64,000 nucleotides of DNA from Bigelowiella natans CCMP2755 (GCA_000320545.1 ADNK01000067.1:1-64000), one strand, 5' to 3'; shown: positions 14,632-28,614, counted from the first letter of the stretch. Numbers and translations are program-made. Notes: generated from the letters alone by a model not told the origin.

Positions 14632-15104
14632 GGTTATGATTTCAAAGCAAATAAGCTGGAGAACAAAGAGTAATAGTACTGTATCTAGGTGCCGTTGATG
14701 ATTATTGGTCTTTCTCCCTAAGACGTTAACGTTAGACTGACTCGTACAGTTTTGAAAGAAGAGAATTTACATATGCATCCAAGTTATTTCTTACTTAGCG
14801 CGAAGGTTCAATGACTAGAATGAAAAAGGAGTTCTGAGAGTGCATATGCGTGTGCTGTATGTTTCTTCTCCTCCCCCTTCACCTCCTCCTTTCTCCATGT
14901 AGATGCTAGAAAGAATGCAGGCAGTAGTCACAAGGACGGCAGAGGGGGGGATATTGATGATGGTGGTGATGATGAGGATGATGATGGCGGGGTTCTTTCC
15001 GAATTGAAGAAAGACAATGCGCGTATGATGGAGAACTTAGCTTTGGAGGTAGGTGTTGAAGGGTGTATACTAGACGCTATACTGAAGAATGGAGATGATA
15101 GTTA

Positions 15105-15138
<34 letters not shown>

Positions 15139-16795
15139 TAGAAATGTATATGCTGCTACGGAAGTATATTGTGTGTTTGTTGGAATTATTATTTTGCATC
15201 ATCATCCTTGTCACCTTATGCGCCGTTACCACTTTAACATCTCATCACCATCACCATCATCAATATCAATCATCGTCATCATCATCATCATCATCAGCAT
15301 CGTCGTAATTTAGTTTCAGTTGACCTCATCTATATGGCAAGTTTTCCCATCATTACAGCTTTACTCTGCTATATTTTGTCCATGCCTGCAGGGATTGGTG
15401 TTTCTCTCCCTTGTCGGTGAAGCTAAGAGGCAGCTCCTCTTTCCATCTGACAAGGCCAAAAACCAAGCCGAGTTTATCGAAGCTTTGATGAATCTCTGCT
15501 CATCAAAGACGAATCGGGCGGCAAGGTACGATACACATGCATATACGCACATAAACACACAATCTCATTATCATCATCATCGTCATGATTGTTGTTGTTG
15601 TTGTCATCGTCGTCGTCGTCATCGTCAGGTTCGGTGGCGTCCAGGTTTTGGCCTCGTTGATGAGGTAGTTACCTTCGCAACGTAACTGCTGCAGCAAAGA
15701 CGTTGCGAATCGACGCCTTCTATTTTGAATTTTCAAGGAAATGAATGTCCTTTCTCAAATAACACACCTAGCATCAGCAGGGAATATGAAAGGATTAGTG
15801 TCTTTAGTACTAGTATCGTCGTTGCAGCATCTTCATCATTCTTCACGGTGCCATAACTAGATCATCGAAAGACCGAGAAAGAGATTATAACAAAGAACTC
15901 GCAAAATTACGTCAAATGGCCTCAAAAGGTCTCGGCCCAGATCAATCAGCTCAATTAGCAAAGGTAAACACAGGGGGGGACGGGGGGTTACGGCTGGATC
16001 TTGATATCAACGGGATGATAAGTGTACGAGGGGGAGGGGTTAGCAAGGTTTTACGCATGAGCGAAAGTTTCTTCATGATACGCCGTTATATCCCGATTTG
16101 AGTGTGATTTTCTGCCTCGTTTCCTATTCAACTTCACCCAGAAGAATGCTATGTTCAGTTGTTATCGCTCGTATTGCTCTCAACCCCTCATTAGGCGGCT
16201 GGCCCCCCTGCATTAGCGAAAAGGGCTGCTAATTACCTCGTAAAGAAGGGTAAACAACATGGCATTAAACTGCATTATCGGCACAAAAAATAATATATAC
16301 ATTAATTATGCATAACATGATTGTGGAATCTACCCTTTAACCCCCCCTCCCCCTCCCCCTCCCTGTTGGCTCAGGTGTTATATCTGTTCTCGTATGCACG
16401 GCTAGCGCTTACAAGCACGATAGCAATGGCAATGGTGATGAGGGGGAGGAGGACGATCTGTCTATGAAAGAGGGAAAAACCCAGGATGCGACCACTTCAA
16501 GCCGAATGAAAGGTTGGTTAGTGTGTGAGTGTGAAGGTACTCTTTGTTGCGAGCGCATGTTTGAGCAATGGTGCTCCCTCCCCCACTCACCCACTTTCCT
16601 CATTTTCTTTGCAATTAATTGAATCTCTGCTAATTCCACGGAGGCTGCTACTATACTCACTCTTTGCCAATTCTTCTATTCGTCATTTGACTCACTACAC
16701 ACAGCGAGGAGCAAATCCAACACTGGTATGTTAGCTATTGTAGAGATGTAGTAGAAATAGAAACTGCAAAGTCGAGGAAGATCGCTCACATATAT

Positions 16796-16878
<83 letters not shown>

Positions 16879-16923
16879 AAAGGGATGGGGGAGGGGCAGG
16901 CTCACATCCAACACACGCATGCA

Positions 16924-16959
<36 letters not shown>

Positions 16960-17267
16960 ATTTATTATAAAATATGACTATGTCTGTGCACAGGAATGAA
17001 TGAGAAAATGGTTGAAGCCATGGCCTTCTGCTTCAAAGTAACCATTGAATAGTAGCACGCCTAACGAGATAGCGAAATGCAAGATCAGAGAAGTTTTATC
17101 AGACACACACACACACACACTAAAACGTTGTTGATATTCTAACCATCGCTTCGTCTTAGAAAATTGCTCAAGATGAGGCAAATAGAGGCCTTCTAGTGCA
17201 GCAAAAGGGGCTACGACTACTTTCAGAATTGTAAAATATATTTATTTATTTATTTATTTATTTATAT

Positions 17268-17304
<37 letters not shown>

Positions 17305-17461
17305 TAATATCACGTCTAAATCCTTTGTCGTTGTGCATATACAATACAATAATGAAGATACAATCTGGCCGCTGATATCATGGACAAACACGGAGGACCT
17401 GACTCAAAGAAAGGTAGTAGTAGTAGTAGTAGTAGTAGTAGTTGTAGTTGTTTGTTGTCGT

Positions 17462-17496
<35 letters not shown>

Positions 17497-17959
17497 CAGT
17501 AGTGGGAATGAAAGAATAATCCCCATCACCAGCAGCAGCATCAATGTAATATAAATTGTTTTTATAGTAAGGCTACTCATCATTATCATTATCATCATCA
17601 TTATCATCATCACCATCACCAACAACAACGATATTCGCAAGCAAATCGTCCCTGAACCTCTTTCTATTCAAAGGAATGTGGAGAGAAGACTGCGCCGTTG
17701 CACTGGGTATCTCTCTCGACGTGCTTTAATGATGATGAAGAAGAAGAAGAAGAAGATGATGATGATGAAAAATTGCGAGGTCCACGCACCTGCCAAATCA
17801 TCAAATCAAATAAAATCATCATATGAGATATGATACACTGGTAATAATTTGGTACAATTTGCCAAACTCCTCTCCTCTTTATACCGTAAAACGACGCATA
17901 CAACCAGCACGAGTGGCAATAACAACTAATCCCGCGCTCTATCCCACGGTACATATATG

Positions 17960-18006
<47 letters not shown>

Positions 18007-18495
18007 ATCTTCGGTGATATCTGAAAGGAATAAAGGCCATTGTAGGAGACCGAGCTACCAAACAGCTGACTCGAAAATCTGATTTCAATGACGTGAACTT
18101 ACTTCGCTTTACTTCCCTATTTGTGTACATGTCCAAACGGATAGAGAGAGGGAGAGAGAGAGAGAGGATAGATACGTCAGGCGCTACTGCCTCTCTGCCC
18201 TTCTGCAGTATATTGCTACTACTACTACTTCTACTACTAATAATAATAATAATACTCATAATACTGCTACTGCTACTACATGATAGGGTTCAATGTACTC
18301 AATGGTCAGGCCTCTCATATGGCTCTTTAATGGTAAACTTCCTCGCCTCAAATGGCTGATTTAGCAGCAGGAAATCTTGCAAATGTATCATGTCTTTGGG
18401 GTGGTAAGTAAGTAAATTGTAGCAGTCGCTATTGTAGCTTTAATAGCACCATCTGGATTGAAGGAGGAATTTGCTACTGATTGACGGATTCTCAT

Positions 18496-18526
<31 letters not shown>

Positions 18527-19041
18527 AGCAGCAATAGCTTGTTGTTCTTCGATTCTTATTGATTTATATGTATATAATATTGATATATTCTCCAAATGAT
18601 ATTAGATGCAAGCCACGAATTGCATCAATTCGAAGCAGGATTAGGTGGTGGACTCCTCTATTAATTACTATTATTATTAATTACTATTATTATTTTTTTA
18701 TTTTTTATTATTATCATTATTATGATTATGAGCCTTTGTTTTATTTGTCATTCTGAATAATAGTGTGTCATCGTTTCTCCTTATTTGATGTCTTACTTAA
18801 ATTAAAATGCGTGTTATCAGCGTCTGATTCCTTCTTTATATCGGTGTTCTTCTTCGTTGTCCTTCCTCGTGTATTTGCTTGCCTATGTCAGGCTTAACAA
18901 ACATCGCTAGTACTGACACACAAGTGAGAGATTATCTGGTAATAGCACACATGCGTGTGTGAGTGAAAGTGGGAGAGAGAGAGAGAAAGCATTCAATTTT
19001 CCTTCTGGCCACTAATGTAATTAATCGCTCTATTCTTATCC

Positions 19042-19074
<33 letters not shown>

Positions 19075-19163
19075 TGCCTCTACGATTACAATCGAAGGTT
19101 ATGAACGGTGCATGGTCCGCATGTATCAACCTGCTAGCATCCGAAAATCAACAGGTATACACA

Positions 19164-19205
<42 letters not shown>

Positions 19206-19930
19206 CTTCAACGAGTCACTTGACCATTATTTTCATCATCATCATCATCACCACCACCATCATCATATTGCCTGATTGCTTTCTCCCACCGTTCTTCATC
19301 ATATTTCAAGATACAACGCGTTGGTATAGAATGCATGGCCAATTTAGTCGTGTGTGAGAAGTCCTTTGAGGTCGGCAGTAACAGTAATAGTAATAGTAAT
19401 AGTAGTAGTATTGCTGTGCTGCATTGACACTATCTTCTTATATGCCCTTCCTGTTTCCATGAGATATTCGTAAGGATGCACGTGCGTTGTGTTGAATATT
19501 ATCGTATGTATATCAAATATGGTATGCAGCCCTCTGATCTGACCTAGCCCTCCTTCCTCTTCCATGCTCTTGCATCTCAGCGCTTGAAAAAGAGCGAGCA
19601 AGACATCAAGCTGTTCCTGCTGTTTGCCAAAAGCGATGATTTGAAGTGCCAGATGGTACTGCTCTTACTAATACGACTAAAAGGGCTAGCTTGCAAGAGA
19701 ATCTGTCGTGATTATTGTTGTGCGTGCTGTAGGCTGCGAGCGGCGGTCTCGCCATGATGTCGCAAGATCCTGATATCGCCAAGGAAGTTGTTCGTCTGGG
19801 CGGGAAGAAGGTCTTAGAGGAGATCAAGGCAAACGCATCAACGGCCGCCGCCTCTTCTCCCGATCCTTCGCATCAAGCTGTTTTAGCTAGGGTGAATGTC
19901 GCACTTCAATATATCCAGGAGTGCGCATAG
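8900..19930 (+). CDS. UNC45: UNC-45-type TPR/armadillo myosin chaperone
   Basis: UNC-45 proteins are cytosolic Hsp90 co-chaperones that fold myosin motor domains. Exons 8900-8929, 9091-9119 and 9214-9270 give the start of a TPR (LKEEGNKLFR, then KAAGKYTEALD). Later TPR-like exons are 9438-9477, 9567-9623 and 9784-9846. Alpha-helical armadillo exons follow near 10058-10142, 10417-10488, 10685-11001, 11105-11231, 11541-11614, 12872-12909, 13732-13771, 13957-14034, 14193-14237, 14299-14351, 14535-14594, 14904-15049, 15392-15525, 15629-15664, 15825-15963, 16195-16248, 16379-16520, 17161 onward, 19579-19653 and 19734-19930. The last two contain the family's C-terminal pattern (DDLKCQM then AASGGLAMMSQD). 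An acidic Asp/Gly loop sits in the 14904 exon. Some joins, notably 9271-9300, 11002-11105 and 12000-13600, are unresolved. Confidence 0.8.
9156..9203. repeat. (TA)n microsatellite in UNC45 intron
   Basis: About 24 TA units run to within 10 bases of the acceptor of the third UNC45 exon. A (GT)n run of about 15 units lies in the preceding intron near 9036-9066. Confidence 0.85.
12265..12318. repeat. (CA)n microsatellite
   Basis: About 26 CA units with one TA interruption, inside an UNC45 intron. Confidence 0.85.
12828..12869. repeat. (CTT)n run forming the 3' splice-site tract
   Basis: About 14 CTT units run directly into the CAG acceptor at 12869-12871, so the microsatellite itself is the polypyrimidine tract of the following UNC45 exon. 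Confidence 0.85.
16796..16867. repeat. Compound (CA)n(GA)n microsatellite
   Basis: A CA run of about 14 units passes into a GA run of about 22 units within an UNC45 intron. Confidence 0.85.
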
Positions 19931-20523
19931 AATGAAGTCTGACGATGCATCTGGATCAGGAATCAATCGAAGTAAGCAGTGAATGAAGGAGCACAGACGC
20001 AGGCATGAACCTTGCTGCGAAAGATGAGCATAAACACATTGCAAATCGCACTTTGTGCAAAAATATGTGGCTAAGCTAGCTAAGATGTAACCCGCACTGA
20101 CTGTGGCACATGGCACTGCAGCTAGTGATCGCGTACGTGTGCACATGTCAATCAATTGCAATGGCATGCATGATGTGTGAAGAGCTAGAAGGCGTATTTG
20201 AGCAAACATGATAGGTTATGGATGGGTGACGATGATGAGCGACTACACTTCTAGACTTGCTGTCGATGCGCACTAATAGAACATGGACACGCAAACTTGC
20301 GATGTCTTTCTCTCTGTCATCTCTCATGATCTTGTTGCATGACAGCAGGGGTAGGCATGTGTCCGCTGAGCTTGCCAGCTAGCCACGCGTGCACGCATCG
20401 TTAACACAAAGAACAACCGAAAGAATTTATAACAACATTTTATTGATCGAAAGTTGTTCAATGTGTCTTTCCAACGCGAACGCTATGACAGAAACAACCA
20501 AAAACGACGCATCTTCATTACCA
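19931..20523. other. Convergent spacer, UNC45 / esterase
   Basis: 593 bp between the stop codons of two converging genes. No exon or RNA gene is visible. It lacks long simple repeats and is dense in short palindromic words (GCATGCAT, GCTAGC, GTGCAC, CGCGTG). It presumably carries the 3' UTR and poly(A) signals of both genes. Confidence 0.55.
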
Positions 20524-22815
20524 TTACCATCCTGTGACTTCTCTGAGAATTTTGCCTACGAATCGCATATGAGGTGCAGATTGGAACACGTAGTCGTCGG
20601 ACAACTGTCCATACACATCAAGGAGGCCCCGTTGTACTTCATGGGCTTGAGGAAACCTGCATCAATAAGAATGAAAGAGGAGGAGGAGGAGAATTTGAGG
20701 GGAAATGCTCGATGTAGTTGTTTCTGGGATGCCTTCTCTTTGAACGTGATATATGTTCTACAATAATGAAAACCTTGGTGCGGCATGTACGCTTATTGTT
20801 TTTCAATAGCAGTGAAAGGCGTGCAACACATTTTATTTTGGCACTGCTATTACTACTACTGCTGGTGGTACTACTAGTACTAGTACCTATCCTTGTCCAC
20901 ATAGCCCCCGACGCAAGGCTTTAATATGACGATGCCGTTTGCCTCTCCATACTTTGCAAAATCAATGTCCATCCCCGAAAAATCATGACAGCTGTTGGTC
21001 AAAAGGACCATGTTGCAAGAAGAGGAGGAGGAGGAGGAGGAGGACATCGATGCTGCTTGCTGACACTTATCAGGAATGTAGATGAAACCCTTCTCGTTGA
21101 TGCCGACTCCGAAGTCGTCCATGTACAGCGTCTGGTTGAATTCGAACACGTTCTCAGGCTTGAAGTTCCCCGCCCACTGCACTTTGTCCTCCTTGAAAAC
21201 CCTAATAATTACGAGGAGGTGGAGAGTCATTCGATGATCTATAACAACAAAATCAAAAGAAGAAGATAATAAGGTAGGAGAAGAATCTATTTATGGCGCT
21301 CTTTCTCGTATCTGCCTTATGATGATTGGTTGATTACCATCGAAGGCATTCTCCAGGCCCATCAAATCCAGCAGCTTCGGAGTGGTTGTAATAGGGAGTT
21401 GAGTTGGTAGGGAGAGTGTGGGGGAACGGTTGATCATTCACGAATTTCACTTGAGACTCTGGATCTGTCAACATCTGCGCATATAACGCCTGCACGTTTG
21501 CGACCGCACCTGGCGCATAGGGCATAATGCAAATATTCAATATCTATACTATATACGAGTTTCTCTATCACCGACACACACCGCAATATACTTTATCAAT
21601 TCCATAACATTTCTTGGCCGAGTGACTCTAATGACAGCAATGCATGAAAATGAAATCGTCATTATCATCATCAGTGCTATCTTCTTATGAACTCCTTTAT
21701 ATATTTATTCTTCATACCCTCTAAGTAGCAGCGGTCATGCGTGGGGCGGAACAAGTAGACACGGTCATCGAATAGGTTCTTTACGTCGTCAATGCACTCA
21801 GTGTGCTTAATTGGGTTTTGTCCACACGCCCTGCAAACACAAAGAAGCATTGGCAAAATCATCATCTTTAGAATGTGGTTAGGTGGCGGAGGATGAGAAC
21901 TATTTTCTTCCGCAGATGCTTTTGGAGGGTATTTCTTTGAAAATTGTAAGGGTATTTGTAACAAAGAGAGCACATAGATGATATGTTTTGGCGACAGGTT
22001 TTCCAGCCACATAGCACGGCTACCATCATTCTCATCATCGTCAGCATCATCATCATCATCATCATCATCATATTGCACTCAATACTAACCTTCGAGGATA
22101 ATCGGGCAGCATTCCTACATCGACCCATTGAGGATGATTCTAAGTAAGGAAGGGGCATTCGAATATATGCAAACTTTATCAGAATGACTCTAATTACTAG
22201 TTCCGTTGCCAAAACCGATTGCTACGACAAATCCGACACACACACACACGTATCCTGTCCTCTCACTTTCCACCTTGCAGTGATCATATACGAGCGTCTC
22301 TCCGTCCGGACAACCGTCACAGTTAGGCACAGATGTTTCATTGGTGGCCTTCACAAGTTGGTCTCCAGGAAACTTTGTCACAGCACAGTGGTAAGGCTGG
22401 CCCGAGAACACGCAGGCTCCGTCAACCATCGAGTTGAAGGTGATATGAAACTAATGGGATGTTGTTAAATGATAGGGCATGATGGGTTTGCTTTCAACAA
22501 AAGGCATGGTGGGTTTTGCTTTGACTTTTCAGAGGATTATTATTATTACACCTGATGCGCAAAGTCTCCAGCATGGGAGCAGCCCGCAGTGATAACACCA
22601 CCCTTTGTGATGTTGAGTCTAGGGACTTTGCCACCATCGCTTCGTGCATATCTGATTATGATTTTATGCTCGTTATTATCCCGTCAATATATATTATTCC
22701 AATAAATATCTACAGCTAAATTCTACACGCCTAAACGATTAGTGCTGCAATGGTCTTACAAGGCGAAAGCTGGTACGCTGAGTGCAAGCGAGAGAAGGGA
22801 GAGTGAGGACGGCAT
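20524..22815 (-). CDS. Secreted PHB-depolymerase-like esterase, circularly permuted type
   Basis: Predicted extracellular serine esterase of the polyhydroxybutyrate depolymerase family. Eight exons join in frame to 371 aa: 22760-22815, 22552-22651, 22274-22450, 22090-22139, 21718-21830, 21338-21509, 20887-21201, 20524-20656. Residues 1-18 are a signal peptide (MPSSLSLLSLALSVPAFA). The nucleophile elbow is GCSHAG with Ser44, near the N-terminus. The likely catalytic Asp is in RPTHDRCY and the likely His in DQPFPHTLPTN. The strand carrying the oxyanion-hole region (GFIYIPDKCQQ, then LTNSCHD) comes after the triad, as in type-2 and fungal permuted depolymerases. In most bacterial enzymes it comes first. 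The end matches the family's CWDWWGY-type C-terminus (LLDVYGQLSDDYV). A nine-serine run interrupts exon 7. Many cysteines fit a secreted protein. The true substrate is unknown. Confidence 0.85.
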
Positions 22816-23770
22816 CTTTGGAAACATACGTAACCATGAGTTCTCTTAACGCACATCCATGAGCAAAATTGCAATGATACACACAAGCATTAAAAAACGT
22901 AAGAAATATACGCGTTGGTCAACACATAATTTGCTCTTGCAAGGGTAAAGGGGGAGGGTGCTCCGACAGACCTCAATTCTTGATCCAATGACGTAAATGG
23001 GTTGGTTTTACGTACTACGACAACCGAATATGAAGGTAGTTTAGCAAAGTAGGACGTTAATCCAACTTCTTTCTACTGAGTATTCATTTTCTTGTCGAAT
23101 GAATTAAATCTGTTACATTTGGATCGTCTTAGAGATATTGGGGAATTACATCAAATTTATATCTAGCGACATAGGATAACAAGATAAAAAAAAGTACCAG
23201 AAATTCACAGAAATAATGCTTCATTAAAAGTCATTCCTCTGTCATTTTTATTGTCGCGATGTGGTGAGCAAATGGATTTGAATGAAACTCTGTAATATTT
23301 GGGCTGTTATTGTAGATCTTATCGCTTTAATCTTCCAAGGGATCCCCGACACAAAGACGTTAATTCAACAAATGAATGTCGTTTACATGTAAAAATAGCC
23401 TTTTCTTTTGGTGTAGAACAGTTACTGATCAACACTCTGATCAAAATCTGACTAGTGTGACACGTGGCCGGTGAGTGACCCCCCCCTTTACTGCATTTCC
23501 GTACCAGTCCCCTGTTGTTTTACTTTGCAATTCTTTATCACCACCTGAACTAAAATTTAAAACATGAAGCAACGTTTGGCTGATTTGTAGCGATGAATGT
23601 GCACAATGGTCGTTCTGAAGACTCTACGACAATGATAGCACATGAGAACACACAAAAACTACCTGTAGATTTCTAGGCTTTAAACGAGTCCCCACACATT
23701 AAAACAAGGAGCACGATGGCGTGTTCGTTCGTTGAATCAATTCCTATACTGATTGGATGAATAATTTCAG
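22816..23770. promoter_or_regulatory. Divergent spacer, esterase / aspartokinase
   Basis: 955 bp between two divergent start codons, so it should hold both promoters. It has almost no microsatellites. A perfect CACGTG lies at 23461-23466. The sequence just before the aspartokinase ATG (atttcag) resembles a 3' splice site, so an intron in its 5' leader is possible. No exon is visible. Confidence 0.5.
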
Positions 23771-23995
23771 ATGTTCAAATCGCTTCTGCTCGCTCGAAGA
23801 GGCATGGCCTCACCTGCCTCCCGCTGTGTGTTTCAACGCTCCGCGCTGTCACCCACTACCCACTCGAGACTCTTCTCTAAGATGCAATCCCCCGCTTCAG
23901 AAAGTAGCTCTGGCGTAGTTGAGAAGCCAGTCATCGTACAGAAATTCGGAGGAACTAGTTTAGGAACCCCGGAGAAACTTGAGAAGGTTTACTCT

Positions 23996-24046
<51 letters not shown>

Positions 24047-24655
24047 TATTGCACACTTCTCGAGCACTGTTTCACCCTCTTATTCATACACACTTCTGTT
24101 GAACTAATGTTCTAATTGTTCTCGTCGTTCCAATTACCATGCTGCTAGGTGAAGAACATCATGTCTGATTGGCATCATAAGGTAGTAAGATAGTAGTGTT
24201 GTTGATGATCTATTAATATTCACTGAGTTTTTTGTTGCGGTTGGGAGGAGATTTAGAAGAGCAAGCATTAACAATCTGGAGAATTATTGATTTTTATGCA
24301 TGCATCTGTTTGTCCACTTACAACTACCTTAAATGATATCAGCCAGCGAAATGTATCGCTGTTGTGAGCGCCATGAGCAGGTACTATCAGTCGTCAGTGT
24401 GTGCATCATTCTAACCAACACTTCTGCCTCGGCACCTATTGGCGCAACATAATAGCGCACAATAGTAATATATTTGCCTTCCTTTATCATCGTTTGATCC
24501 GTGATTATTATCAGCTACACTAAGTCGGAGGGAACGACGTCACGCCTTCTCGCAGCTGCTGATGCTGCGGTACTTGTTTGCTCACTAAACACACACTAAA
24601 CACATACACAGCCGTTTTCACATCTTCTTCTACTGTTCATTTTATCCATATATAA

Positions 24656-24703
<48 letters not shown>

Positions 24704-24830
24704 AAATATTACTATATAGGTAAATCGGGGACGCTTTGGACCGATCATCGATAAAATTGAGGTTAGTTCTGATGATATCCATGATAAATAGTAACACAAA
24801 TGATGGTATGTTGCTCTGGTCCCGCAGTAC

Positions 24831-24881
<51 letters not shown>

Positions 24882-25292
24882 TCTCTGCCTGTGCTTTAAA
24901 GGACACACATTTAGCGATCGTCTTTTCTATGCTTAAAGACCACGCTGTAAAGGTATAAAGGGGGGGGGGGTTGTCCAAGAGGCAGGGAGAGTATCAGTAG
25001 CCTGAGGAGAAATATATCAGAAAAAGAAACATGAGGACGACAGCAACGACGAGATAACAGAAGTAACAGCAGATATTCAATATTCCAGGAAATGGCACGT
25101 GAGCATGTAAATGGCGAGCTTACACATCTGAAAAGATTTCTCGAGTCTCTTACGGTGCTTCTTAGCTACTACTTCTACTACTTTTATAATAGTCACATCG
25201 TCGATTGAACACGTAACAACCCCATAACTCTAATGCTGCATGAAACATCGATTCTTCTCTTTTATAATTTGCTTGTACACACGAACGCTAAG

Positions 25293-25330
<38 letters not shown>

Positions 25331-26266
25331 AGTTTTTGGCAGCAATCATGTACACAGCTTCTTTCTTTTCTTCTCCTTGCCGCTAATATTGCATATTCAA
25401 CAGGTCATCAGAGAGCTCTCTGGAAGGTCAATGGACATGATTGTTGGCACGGGAGAAAGGTGAGCAATACTCTCAATAATGAGGAGATTAGGCTAATGAT
25501 GATGATGATGATGATGATGATAATGATAATAGTAGTACGGTGCAGCATTCCAAAAGGCAACATTTCAACAACACTGCTAAGAAAAGCAGCGTGCAATTCA
25601 TTCTCTCTATCATGCCTTGTATTAAACCACTTCGCAAACACATGCTGCACTACTAGTGTCCCAATAGAATATGTTTACAATCACATTGCGTTGGCTATAA
25701 TACATGCAGATTATCTACTACCTCTCACACTTGATATAACAGCGATGTGGATGTTCTCCCTCTCTCAGCGTATCTTCGTTGTATTCCGTTCATTTTTCTT
25801 CCTAATTTATTGCGTGCCTTAGGTTATCGGCCGGTGTGATCGCAGCCGTGCTGCAGCAGGTATATTTATCGTTGTTTTTCTTCCTTCATGAGTCGAGAGA
25901 AACATGGCCACGATGATAGTAGCAACACTGCTAGTCGTACGTGCTTTGAGCCGTTCAGATTCTCATATGATATGTGTATATTACATATCTTACCCTTTGG
26001 CAGGAGGGAATCCCTGGAGAGTACGTTAATCTCTCGAATCTCTTCGATGGCATTGATGCCTCTCAGACTGGATTTGCAGAGCTTGCGAAGAACCGCATTG
26101 GTGTGTGTCCTCTTACAGTTGTGGCCATTAATAGTGTGTGTATTCTCTAGGAGCTGTTTAGATTGTTGTGAAGTATCTTTTGACAGCAGATATACATATG
26201 ATACATATATTTATACATTTATATATTCTTGCTACACATTTTTGGGGGTGGGGGGGGAGGAATACA

Positions 26267-26299
<33 letters not shown>

Positions 26300-27635
26300 C
26301 ACACGCACACGCACACGTATGTTTACTTAGCTCAAGCTTATATCCTCATGTAAAATATAAAAATTAGCCGAGACTCTGATTCCATTGCTTAACGAGGACA
26401 AAGTGCCGGTGGGTGGCTGTGCTTGCAGCACAACAAAACGATGATAATAATGATTGATTCTTCTCTAATCTCTCTTGAACGATAAATACTAACTTCGTAT
26501 CGTCGCCAACATGTTGGTTATGCAACGCCATCACCACGACATAAAGTCAAAATGCCGGTGATTGTATTCACACACTGCTGCTACTCATGCTATTACTCCT
26601 CCTCCTGCTTTCTTTCAGGTTGTGACTGGATTCCTAGGGCACGTAGATCAAGGCATTTTGGAGGGCATTGGAAGAGGATATTCGGATCTTACGTCAGGAT
26701 TAGTTGCAGTAGCTACTGAGGCAAAAGCTCTACAGGTGATGATGATGATGACGATGATTGTGATGATGATGGTGGTGATGATGATGATGACTTTCATGCT
26801 AGAAATTACGGTTTCACGTGTGTGCGTGTATGTGGTTTGTTGATCCTCCCCCCACCTCTCCTCCTCCTCCTCCTCCTCCTCCTCCTCCTCACTAATCACT
26901 ATCATAGGTATGGAAAGAAAGTGATGGTATTTTCACTGGAAATCCAACCAAGGTACAAACCTACATTCGCACACCTGTTGTTGTTGTGAATGTTGTCCTT
27001 ATTCATCCCCCCCCCTCTTCCTTCCTCTTCAGCTTGACAACGCTCGTCTCGTGTACCATGTGACTCCGAGAGAGGTAATTACTAGCAGTATCACTACACC
27101 TCATCATCGATAAGGCTAGTAGTAGTAGGAGGAGGGATTATGATTGATGATGGTAGAATTGAGGAGGGAGGAAGATGAAGATATTAATCCTTTAAGCACG
27201 TATTTCACGTAAGCATTGCCCTGAAACAAAGACACACATATACTGTACAATTCGGTGATTGATTCAATGATGATAAGGCCGCGGAACTTACGTATTTTGG
27301 CAACGAAGTACTTCACCCCTCCACGATGGGTATAGACAGTAGTACAAGCAGAGGAGGAGGAGGAGGAGGAGGAGGAGGAGGAGGAGGGGAAGAAGGAGAG
27401 TAAGAAGGAGGGATTCAGGGTTGGGCATATTTGTAAGCTTAGATGTTGGTAGTGTTGATATGATGATGATTATTATTATTATTATTATTATTATTCTAAT
27501 TTATGCGATTGGTGACTTCCTACTCGATTGCGCTATGTTAGAATCGACTATCAAGCATAGCGTCCCCGTCCACATCCTCAATACGTTCAAACCGGTAATA
27601 AAAGCAACAAACTTCTCTTCCATCACGTTCGTGCA

Positions 27636-27673
<38 letters not shown>

Positions 27674-27891
27674 AGTGCTTTAGATATATTGTACGTTAAA
27701 AATGTGTATGCTATTCTCAGGAGTCAAAGGGTACAATCGTCGAGCCACGGTCCGAGGTATACCATTACGTATCTATCACACACTGTAATAATATGAGGCG
27801 TGGGTGAGAGTAGCAGCAGTGGAGAAATGATGGCTATGGTACTGTTCGGTGTTTGCGTCGTTGCATTCATAACAATCAATATAATCTCATT

Positions 27892-27922
<31 letters not shown>

Positions 27923-28576
27923 GCTTACAAACATAGATTCACCTTCTACATTCCAACACAGCACCCCTCCCGGGGCGTTCTGGCAATATCATCAAAGAAA
28001 GGCATCACCATGCTCAATATCTCTTCCAACAAAAAACTGGGGTCCACGAGCTTCCTCGGTCGTGTGTTTGCGAGAGCGGAGAAGCACGGCATCAAGGTGC
28101 TGTACTAGTAGCAATAGTAGTAGTATTCATTGTTGTTGTTGTTGTTGTTGTTGTCAAACGCGCGCGCAGTAGCATAAACAATTGTCACCAACGCTGTTCT
28201 CATGCGTCATCGTCGGAACCGTGTATTTCTTCACGTTGTATTCTTAAATCGCGGCAAGAAGAAGTGTGTTGGCGCTTGATTTCAATTGAAACCAAACCAA
28301 TAGAGGCAGAAGAACCTTGCATGCAAATAATGATATCACTACTGCTACTTTTTCGAATAAGAATGATAATAATGATAATAATACTAATAATACTAATATT
28401 AGGTGGATTTGATCTCTACGTCCCTCGTGAATTTGTCCTTCACCGTGCATGAATCGGTAAAAGATAGTAGGCTTCAATCACACCAGCAAACAACAAAAAG
28501 TGATATTTATTAGCTGTGATGATTCGATGAAAAGGGGTAGTACGGCGCATACACACGCACACACACACGCACACAC

Positions 28577-28614
<38 letters not shown>

